The notes under the pieces: generated by a model | The model's input: the letters and a program-made list of their open reading frames with translations, nothing else | Databases searched by the model: none | Told to the model about the DNA's origin: nothing | Assembly (NCBI RefSeq): GCF_026072915.1 | Contig: NZ_AP025943.1 | Location: 1,798,001-1,862,000, forward strand | From: Akkermansia biwaensis | Lineage (GTDB): Bacteria > Verrucomicrobiota > Verrucomicrobiia > Verrucomicrobiales > Akkermansiaceae | Direction: 5' to 3' | Length of the DNA: 64,000 bases | Made by a program: the position numbers and the translations under genes | Part shown: positions 57,930-64,000 of the stretch, in pieces | Position numbering within the stretch: position 1 is the stretch's first letter | Layout: every line of letters begins with the position of its first letter

Positions 57930-58670
57930 ATGTGTTTGAATTTTCCTTCTATTCGGACTCTGTTGGCGGGAGCGTTCCTGCTGGGCACTTCCCTCGGCTT
58001 TGCGGAATCTCAGGACTCTGCGGCGGACCCCTCCCTCCGCACCTGGACGAACAAGACTACGGGCACCACGGTGGAAGCGCGTCCCATAGCCCTGAACATG
58101 AAAACCGTCAAACTGGTGACCACGGCCAAAAAGCCCATCACTATGCCGTTGGAAAAACTTTCTGATGAAGACCGCACATGGCTGGAGGAGCACAAGGACG
58201 TTATCGGCAAGCCCCTTTCCGAATGGTCTTCCACACCGTCCGGACCGCTGGCCGAGGAAATGAAGGGGCAGACCTACATGCTGGAGGACGGCAAGCTCAA
58301 GAAAAAGGACGGCAAGCTGAACGCCAAATATTTCATTCTCTATTTCAGTGCAAGCTGGTGCGGCCCGTGCTGCCGTAATGCCCCGCACAGCGTGGAATCC
58401 TACAACAAGGTGGTGAAGGAAAACCCGGATGTGGAAGTCATCATGTGCAATCTGGACCAGAATCTGGAAGCTGCCCAGAAATGGGCCGCGGCCAACAACA
58501 TGCCCTGGCCTGTCCTGCTGCGGAAGGACCTGACGGAAATGGCTAAAAAGGTCGCTCCGCGCGGTATTCCTACGATGGTTTTGATGGACAAGGACGGAAA
58601 AGCACTCCAGTCCTCCCAGAATATGGAACAGTTGGTGAAGGCGGCCGGTTCCTCCCGACCATCACGCTAG
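57930..58670 (+). CDS. Exported TlpA/thioredoxin-like protein with SHD1-like N-domain
   Basis: A 246-residue exported protein. The signal peptide (AGAFLLGTSLGFAESQD) is followed by an SHD1-like region (residues about 35-80, with RTWTNKTTGTTVEARPIA) and a thioredoxin fold holding SASWCGPCC. The CGPC motif plus extra Cys fits periplasmic TlpA-type reductants that keep apocytochrome cysteines reduced for heme attachment, which would match the neighbouring octaheme cytochrome. SHD1 domains in this phylum usually mark envelope proteins. Start from the signal peptide at MCLNFPS. Confidence 0.85.
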   Translation: MCLNFPSIRTLLAGAFLLGTSLGFAESQDSAADPSLRTWTNKTTGTTVEARPIALNMKTVKLVTTAKKPITMPLEKLSDEDRTWLEEHKDVIGKPLSEWSSTPSGPLAEEMKGQTYMLEDGKLKKKDGKLNAKYFILYFSASWCGPCCRNAPHSVESYNKVVKENPDVEVIMCNLDQNLEAAQKWAAANNMPWPVLLRKDLTEMAKKVAPRGIPTMVLMDKDGKALQSSQNMEQLVKAAGSSRPSR

Positions 58671-58700
58671 GCGCAAAAACTTTCCCGCCTTTTTGAAACG

Positions 58701-59372
58701 ATGCCCGCAGTCCGTAAATCCCAGGCCGACCGTTCCGCGGAAACCAGCGGCAAAATTCTCCGCGCCGCACAAAAGCTTTTTGCCCGCAGCGGCTTTGACG
58801 GCGTGACCATGCGCGCCATCGCCTCGGAGGCCGGGGTGAACCTGGCTTCCATCGTTTATTACTTTGAAAACAAGGAAGGGCTTTATCTCTCCGTCTTCCG
58901 CCATTATGCGGAACCTCTGATGGAAGAACGCATGAAACTGCTGAAGGAGGCGGACAGGGAACCGTCCCTCAGGGCGTACGCCCGCGCATTCATTGAGCCT
59001 GCCTTCCGCATACTTCTGGACGAAAGCCTGGGCGGCCCGGACCATATGCGCCTGCTGTGGCGCCTGCCGCAGGAACCGGAATGCCTCGTTGAGAAAATCT
59101 ATGACGAATTCTACGCCCCTGTCATCCGGGAAATGACGGAAAGGGTTCGCCAGATCTGTCCGTGGGGAGATGAACTTTCCCTGTCCTGGCATGTTCATAT
59201 CATGAGCTCCATCTTTCATGCCACGCTGGGTAAATACGCCACGCGCCCCGACCTTCACGACAAGGAACCCTGGATGAAGGACCAGGACCGCATCCTGAAA
59301 ATGATCGTGGACACGGCCGTGCTGCTCATTTCCCGTCCGGCTCTTTCTCCGGATAAAGAAGGGAACGCATAA
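58701..59372 (+). CDS. TetR-family regulator, CerR-like C-terminus
   Basis: A 223-residue regulator with HTH at about 18-65 (ILRAAQKLFARSGFDGVTMRAIA, IVYYFENKEGLYLSVF). The C-terminal domain resembles the DUF1956/CerR (CecR) group, which control ABC exporters and drug resistance. It stands alone, 30 bp after the thioredoxin gene; no palindrome was found in the short upstream gap. Confidence 0.9.
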   Translation: MPAVRKSQADRSAETSGKILRAAQKLFARSGFDGVTMRAIASEAGVNLASIVYYFENKEGLYLSVFRHYAEPLMEERMKLLKEADREPSLRAYARAFIEPAFRILLDESLGGPDHMRLLWRLPQEPECLVEKIYDEFYAPVIREMTERVRQICPWGDELSLSWHVHIMSSIFHATLGKYATRPDLHDKEPWMKDQDRILKMIVDTAVLLISRPALSPDKEGNA

Positions 59373-59380
59373 AACCCTTT

Positions 59381-60025
59381 CTAGGCCTCTCCGAGCCGCC
59401 TCCTTACCGCCTCAACGGTTCCCGTGATGTCGGGATGCGTGAGCAGCCAGGAAACGATCACGGCCCTTGTCGCCCCGGCATCCAGAACGGCGGGAAGGGT
59501 GGCCTTATTGATGCCGCCGATGCAGAAGACGGGGAAATCCTCCGGAAGCTGCGCCTGCACGCCCGCAATGTGCTCCAGGCCGATCGCCTGCCTTCCCGGC
59601 TTGGTGCCTGTGGGAAACAGGGGGCCGAATCCTATGTAGTCCGCCCCCTCCCGGAAGCCGCCCAGCGCCTGTTCCGGGCTGTGGGTGGAGCGGCCTATGA
59701 GGGCGTCCGGCCCCAGCAGGCTCCGCGCGGCCTCCAGCTTCCCGTCTTCCTGCCCCAGATGCACCCCGTCTGCGCCGATGCTCCGGGCGACTTCCGGGTA
59801 GTCGTTGATGATGAAAAGACAGCCGTATTCCCGGCACAGGGGGGCAAGTTGGCGGCCCATGCGCTCTATATGCTCCGGGGCGTGGTTCTTCGCCCTGAGC
59901 TGAAGAATGCCCAGCCCTCCCGCCAGCAGTTTTTTTGAGACAGGTATCAGTTGATCTTCAGGTATGTATCCCAAATCCACAATGCCGTACAGGCGGCAGG
60001 CGGTGAGGCGTTCCATCCGGTTCAT
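59381..60025 (-). CDS. thiE: Thiamine phosphate synthase
   Basis: A 214-residue TIM-barrel enzyme joining HMP-PP and THZ-P to thiamine phosphate. The diphosphate-binding signature is LQLRAKNH, and DGVHLGQEDG and GRSTHSPEQAL are diagnostic. Length is normal. It diverges from pyrD, and its promoter places the transcript start about two bases before the ATG at 60025. No thiamine riboswitch is visible upstream, since there is no room for one in a leaderless transcript. Confidence 0.95.
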   Translation of the reverse strand: MNRMERLTACRLYGIVDLGYIPEDQLIPVSKKLLAGGLGILQLRAKNHAPEHIERMGRQLAPLCREYGCLFIINDYPEVARSIGADGVHLGQEDGKLEAARSLLGPDALIGRSTHSPEQALGGFREGADYIGFGPLFPTGTKPGRQAIGLEHIAGVQAQLPEDFPVFCIGGINKATLPAVLDAGATRAVIVSWLLTHPDITGTVEAVRRRLGEA

Positions 60026-60033
60026 GCACGGGA

Positions 60034-60061
60034 ATTGTACCGGATAAAATCATCCGGGCAA
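60034..60061 (-). promoter_or_regulatory. Putative thiE promoter giving a leaderless mRNA
   Basis: On the minus strand, TTGCCC and TACAAT are separated by 16 bp; the -10 box ends eight bases before the thiE ATG. Confidence 0.6.
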
Positions 60062-60075
60062 GACGCTTCCCAATC

Positions 60076-60103
60076 TTGACCGTAAAGGGCTGTGTGGTAC
60101 ACT
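60076..60103 (+). promoter_or_regulatory. Putative pyrD promoter, near-leaderless
   Basis: TTGACC, 16 bp spacer, TACACT. The -10 box ends nine bases before the GTG at 60113. The alternative GTG at 60092 would lie upstream of the transcript start, so 60113 is favoured. Confidence 0.5.
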
Positions 60104-60112
60104 CCCCCCATC

Positions 60113-61159
60113 GTGTCCCCCGCATTATATTCTGCTGCCAAAAGTTTGTTGTTCCAGTTGAATCCGGAAACTGCCCACAACCTGACGCTGTTCGGGTTGC
60201 GCATGGCTGAAAGGATGCGCGTTCTCCCCCTCCTGATGGGTGGCGTACCTTCCGATCCGGTGGAAATCCTGGGCATGAAATTCCCCAACAGGGTGGGCCT
60301 TGCCGCCGGGATGGACAAGGAGGCGGATACGGTCAGCGCCTTCGGCCAGGTGGGATTCGGCTTTGTGGAGGTGGGAACGCTGACGCCGCGCCCCCAGCCC
60401 GGCAACGACAAGCCCCGCCTGTTCCGCCTCATTCCCCAGCGTGCCATCATCAATAGAATGGGCTTCAACAATCACGGCATTGCCGCCGGCGTGGAAAACA
60501 TCCGGGAGGCCACCCGCTTCAACGGGGTGCTTGGTGTCAACATCGGCAAAAACAAGGTGACGCCGAACGAAGATGCCGCCCAGGACTACCTGGCCTGCCT
60601 GAGAGCGGCGTGGCCCGTGGCGGACTACATTGCCATTAACTTCTCCTCCCCCAATACGCCGGGTCTGCGCGACCTCCAGGCGGCTGAGCCCGCCGCGCGC
60701 CTGCTGGCTTCCCTGAAATCGGAACAGGCGAACATGGCGGCGGAAACCGGGCGGCAGGTTCCCATCTTCATGAAAGTGGCTCCGGACGTCACGGACGAAC
60801 AAATCACGGAACTCAGCCGGGTCTTTCTGGATGAAGGGCTGGACGGCCTGATCGCCACGAACACTACGCTTTCCCGCACCGGCGCGGAAAACAGTCCGCG
60901 CAGGGAGGAAGCGGGCGGCCTCTCCGGTGCACCCCTCACGGCACGTTCCACGGAAGTAATCGGGGCCTTTGCCTCGGAATTGAAAGGCCGCATCCCGATC
61001 ATCGGCGTAGGCGGCATCATGAGCGGGGCGGATGCCGTCGCCAAAATCAAGGCCGGCGCCAGTCTGGTCCAACTGTATACGGGCTTCATCTACCGGGGCC
61101 CCAACCTGATCCGGGAATGTGTGGAAGCCATGAAGGCGGAATGCCCCGTAAACTCCTGA
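60113..61159 (+). CDS. pyrD: Dihydroorotate dehydrogenase (quinone type)
   Basis: A 348-residue class 2 flavoenzyme oxidising dihydroorotate to orotate in pyrimidine synthesis, feeding electrons to quinone. An N-terminal helical segment (ALYSAAKSLLFQLNPETAH) as in membrane-associated PyrD is followed by FMN-site signatures FPNRVGLAAGMDKEADTVSAF and INRMGFNNHG. The catalytic base Ser lies in AINFSSPNTPGLRDLQ. The C-terminal IPIIGVGGIMSGADAVAKIKAGASLVQLYTGF binds FMN phosphate. GTG start chosen as explained for the promoter. Confidence 0.95.
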   Translation: MSPALYSAAKSLLFQLNPETAHNLTLFGLRMAERMRVLPLLMGGVPSDPVEILGMKFPNRVGLAAGMDKEADTVSAFGQVGFGFVEVGTLTPRPQPGNDKPRLFRLIPQRAIINRMGFNNHGIAAGVENIREATRFNGVLGVNIGKNKVTPNEDAAQDYLACLRAAWPVADYIAINFSSPNTPGLRDLQAAEPAARLLASLKSEQANMAAETGRQVPIFMKVAPDVTDEQITELSRVFLDEGLDGLIATNTTLSRTGAENSPRREEAGGLSGAPLTARSTEVIGAFASELKGRIPIIGVGGIMSGADAVAKIKAGASLVQLYTGFIYRGPNLIRECVEAMKAECPVNS

Positions 61160-61187
61160 ACCCCTCACCCTGCACAGACCCTGATTC

Positions 61188-64000
61188 ATGGCGGACACCT
61201 TCGTACACCTCCACAACCACACGGAATACTCCCTTCTGGACGGCGCCGTCCACATCAAGGACCTCATTGCGGAATGCTCCCGCATGGGAATGCCCGCCGT
61301 CGCCGTCACGGATCACGGCAACCTCTTTGGAGCCATTGAGCTGGTCATGGAGACCAACAGCCTCAACAAATCCGCGGAAGCCTGGAACAAGGAACACCCG
61401 GAAGGCCCATGGAAACAGCCCGTGAAGCCTATCTTCGGCTGTGAAGTGTACCTCTCCCCCACGCCCATCGGCGTGAAAAAGCAGCTTCCCGGCCGGCGCA
61501 AATACACACACCTTCTTCTTCTGGCGGAAAATGAAACGGGCTGGCAGAACCTGGTCAAGATGGTCTCCCGCTCCCATCTGGAAGGCTTCTACTACAAGCC
61601 GCGCGTGGACATGGAAACCCTGCGGGAATTCCATGAGGGCCTCATCTGCTGCACGGCGTGCCTTGCCGGGCCCCTCAATGAATGGCTGCTCAACGACCAG
61701 CCGGAAAAGGCGGAAGAAGCCCTGCTGGCCCTGAAAGATGTCTTCGGGGAGAACAACATCTTTGTGGAATTGCAGGACCACGGCATGGAGGAACAGAAAA
61801 AGTGCCTTCCGGAACTGGTGCGCATCGCCCGCAAAACCGGAACGCCCATCCTGGCCACCAATGACGTTCATTTCCTGAAAAGGGAGGACCATGACATGCA
61901 CGATGCGCTCATCTGCATAGGCACCAACGAAAAACTGGCCTCCCCCAAGCGCATGCGCTACTCCACGGAAGTTTACCTCAAATCCCCGGAGGAAATGAGG
62001 GAAGTATTCAAGGACTATCCGGACGCGCTGGAAAACACGCTGAAAATCGCGGAGCGCTGCAATGTCACGATCAAGCTGGACTCCACCAGCACGGAAAAAT
62101 ACCCCGAATTCGGCACGCCGGACGGCTCCACACGCGAGGAATACCTGCGCAAGGTGTGCTACAAGGGACTGGAAGAACGGTACGGCAAGGAGCGCGTGGC
62201 CGCGGACAAGGAACTGTGCGCCCGCCTGGACTATGAACTGGGTATCATCAACCAGTTGAAGTTCGCTTCCTACTTCCTGATTACGGCGGACTTCATCAAC
62301 TGGGCGAAGGACCACGATATTCCCGTGGGGCCCGGCCGCGGTTCCGCCGCCGGCTCTCTGGTGGCGTACGCCATGAAAATCACGAACATCGACCCGTTGC
62401 GCTTCGGCCTCATCTTTGAACGCTTCTTGAATCCGGAGCGCGTGAGCCCGCCGGATATCGACATTGACTTCTGCCAGACGCGCCGTCCGGAGGTGATTGA
62501 CTACGTACGGCAGAAATACGGGGAGCGCGCCGTGTCCCATATCATCACGTACGGCACCATGGGCGCCAAATCCGTTCTCAGGGACGTGGCGCGCGTGATG
62601 GACATGTCTTATGCCGACGGCGACCGCATCTCCAAGCTGATTGAAACGGGGCCCAAGGTGACGCTGCAATCCAGCTATAAAAGCAATGAGGAACTGCGCG
62701 ACCTTATTGCGTCCGATGAAGCGTACACGGAACTCTGGGGGTACGCGACCCGCCTGGAGGGCCTGATACGCAACGTGGGCGTGCACGCCGCAGGCGTCGT
62801 TATCGGTGACCGTCCCCTGGACGAACACGTGGCCCTGACCCGTGACGACCTTTCCGATCCCCACGCCGCCGTCGTCGCCCAGTGCGACATGAGCGCCATT
62901 TATGAAGTGGGGCTGTTGAAAATGGACTTTCTGGGGCTGAAAACCCTCACCGTCATGCACGACGCGGAGGAATACGCCCGCTGGCGCGTTCCGGAATTCA
63001 GACTGGACGACGTGCCCCTGGACGACCGTGAAACACTGGACCTGCTCAACAGGGGGGACACGATGGGTGTGTTCCAGTTGGAATCCGGCGGCATGGTGGA
63101 TACCTGCCGGAGGTATGGCATCCAGAAAATTGAAGACATCATTGACTTGCTGGCCCTGTACCGTCCGGGAGCCATGCAGTTCATGGATGAAATGATCGAG
63201 GTCAAGAAGGGCATCCGGAAGGTGGAATATGAACACCCCCTGCTGGAGCAGGTCAGCGGAGAAACTTACGGCGTGATGATCTACCAGGAACAGGTGCAGG
63301 CCGCGGCCAAGCTGCTGGCGGGCTACACGCTCGGCGGCGCCGACCTTCTGCGGCGCGCCATGGGTAAGAAAGACCCCGCGAAAATGGCCAAGGAAAAGGC
63401 CCACTTTGTGGAAGGATGCTGGAAAACCAACCAGATTGACGAAAAAACGGCCACGGCCATCTTTGACAAAATTGAAAAATTCGCCGGGTACGGGTTCAAC
63501 AAATCCCACTCCGCCTGCTACGGCCACATCTCCTACTGGACGGCCTATCTCAAGGCCCACTTCCCCGTGGAATTCCTCTGCGGCCTGATGTCCAATGAAG
63601 TGAATAACGACAAAATCGGCGTGTTCATCCAGGAGGCCAACCGCATGGGCATTGAAATCCTGCCGCCCAACGTGAACAAATCCATGCTCAAATTCACTCC
63701 TGAAGAAACGCCTTCCGGCAAGCTGGCCGTGCGCTACGGCCTGGCCGCCATCAAGAACGTGGGTGAAGGCGCCATGCAGATTCTTCTGGAAGAGCGGAAC
63801 AGGAACGGGGAATTCACCAGCATGGAGGACATCTGTAACAGGCTGGACTCCAAATCCGTCAACAAGAAAATTCTGGAATCCCTGATTCGCGCTGGTGCGC
63901 TGGACTGGACGCTGGAACCGCGTTCCGTCATGTTCGAGCGCGTGGACCTGGCCCTCAGCGGCGCCTCCCAGGTGCACAAGGACAAGGCGCTGGGGCAGGG
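61188..64000 (+). CDS. dnaE: DNA polymerase III alpha subunit, 5' part
   Basis: The replicative polymerase catalytic subunit, open for 937 codons to the right edge, so truncated by the window. The N-terminal PHP domain starts HLHNHTEYSLLDGAVH; the polymerase palm has GPGRGSAAGSLVAYAM and the catalytic D425 and D427 in PDIDIDFCQTRRPE. Later fingers segments such as GVFQLESGGM and MGKKDPAKMAKEK are intact. The order PHP-palm-fingers is standard. It starts 28 bp after pyrD and may share its transcript. A long antisense open frame here is a composition artefact. Confidence 0.96.
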   Translation, partial: MADTFVHLHNHTEYSLLDGAVHIKDLIAECSRMGMPAVAVTDHGNLFGAIELVMETNSLNKSAEAWNKEHPEGPWKQPVKPIFGCEVYLSPTPIGVKKQLPGRRKYTHLLLLAENETGWQNLVKMVSRSHLEGFYYKPRVDMETLREFHEGLICCTACLAGPLNEWLLNDQPEKAEEALLALKDVFGENNIFVELQDHGMEEQKKCLPELVRIARKTGTPILATNDVHFLKREDHDMHDALICIGTNEKLASPKRMRYSTEVYLKSPEEMREVFKDYPDALENTLKIAERCNVTIKLDSTSTEKYPEFGTPDGSTREEYLRKVCYKGLEERYGKERVAADKELCARLDYELGIINQLKFASYFLITADFINWAKDHDIPVGPGRGSAAGSLVAYAMKITNIDPLRFGLIFERFLNPERVSPPDIDIDFCQTRRPEVIDYVRQKYGERAVSHIITYGTMGAKSVLRDVARVMDMSYADGDRISKLIETGPKVTLQSSYKSNEELRDLIASDEAYTELWGYATRLEGLIRNVGVHAAGVVIGDRPLDEHVALTRDDLSDPHAAVVAQCDMSAIYEVGLLKMDFLGLKTLTVMHDAEEYARWRVPEFRLDDVPLDDRETLDLLNRGDTMGVFQLESGGMVDTCRRYGIQKIEDIIDLLALYRPGAMQFMDEMIEVKKGIRKVEYEHPLLEQVSGETYGVMIYQEQVQAAAKLLAGYTLGGADLLRRAMGKKDPAKMAKEKAHFVEGCWKTNQIDEKTATAIFDKIEKFAGYGFNKSHSACYGHISYWTAYLKAHFPVEFLCGLMSNEVNNDKIGVFIQEANRMGIEILPPNVNKSMLKFTPEETPSGKLAVRYGLAAIKNVGEGAMQILLEERNRNGEFTSMEDICNRLDSKSVNKKILESLIRAGALDWTLEPRSVMFERVDLALSGASQVHKDKALGQ

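Noticed and set aside
61086-63977. 963-codon open frame on the minus strand opposite dnaE
   Set aside because: It is antisense to a complete PHP-palm polymerase frame; its translation is His/Val/Gly-rich with no domain. It arises because GC-rich third positions suppress stop codons on the opposite strand.
1-64000. tRNA genes, CRISPR arrays and insertion sequences
   Set aside because: I looked in all intergenic stretches for T-loop motifs, regularly spaced repeats and transposase-like frames and saw none, though a computed scan would be more reliable.

Overview
The window is a 64 kb piece of a GC-rich bacterial chromosome, most likely from Akkermansia or a close relative (Verrucomicrobiota). 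This is inferred from gene content, not from a database match. The signs are a diderm envelope (LpxD, Skp/OmpH, ADP-heptose synthesis, LolD), secreted enzymes that trim mucin-type glycans (a GH84 N-acetylglucosaminidase and a GH29 fucosidase, both with carbohydrate-binding-type C-termini), an H-motif pseudopilin, and a host-like GC-rich style throughout. I saw no rRNA, tRNA, CRISPR array or insertion sequence.

Layout: 58-5624 holds an ankyrin protein, hemL and rpsU on the minus strand, and a complete heptose operon (hldE-gmhA-gmhB) on the plus strand. 5767-13194 holds a small secreted protein, the GH84 enzyme, a membrane protein and a three-gene nitrate/sulfonate-type ABC importer. 13254-21627 is housekeeping: lpxD, skp, panC, a LolD-like ATPase, an M28 peptidase, the c-di-AMP synthase cdaA with a 50-codon YbbR-like mini-gene, bioD, an AlkP-fold protein and RNase PH. 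21817-27516 has a pseudopilin, the GH29 fucosidase, an M23 peptidase, nadD and truA.

27634-35708 is the most unusual part: three tightly packed genes encoding a 433-aa helical protein, a 1717-aa giant protein and a full-length phage-type large terminase. There is no integrase, portal, capsid or small terminase around them. I read it as a maintained, phage-derived three-gene cassette of unknown function.

35819-44928 holds an L,D-transpeptidase, a sugar O-acetyltransferase, rpsO, a TetR-controlled tripartite efflux operon (with a clear palindromic operator over its promoter) and pnp. 45049-52691 is a stress or detoxification-looking cluster: an AraC regulator diverging from a secreted hydrolase, a DMT exporter, DUF3737, an MFS exporter, DUF418 and a cyclophilin-like lipoprotein. 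52881-64000 holds two tandem CNNM/CorC-like membrane proteins, an octaheme cytochrome with TPRs followed by a thioredoxin-like protein, a second TetR regulator, thiE, pyrD and the 5' part of dnaE, which runs off the right edge.

A recurring regulatory theme is visible. Many operons are preceded by a TTGnnn-(16 to 18 bp)-TAnnnn promoter, often with TAG as the start of the -10 box. The -10 box lies so close to the start codon that the mRNA would be leaderless or nearly so (cdaA, thiE, pyrD, truA, hldE, tetR, araC-type). Internal genes of operons instead use Shine-Dalgarno sequences or ATGA overlaps.
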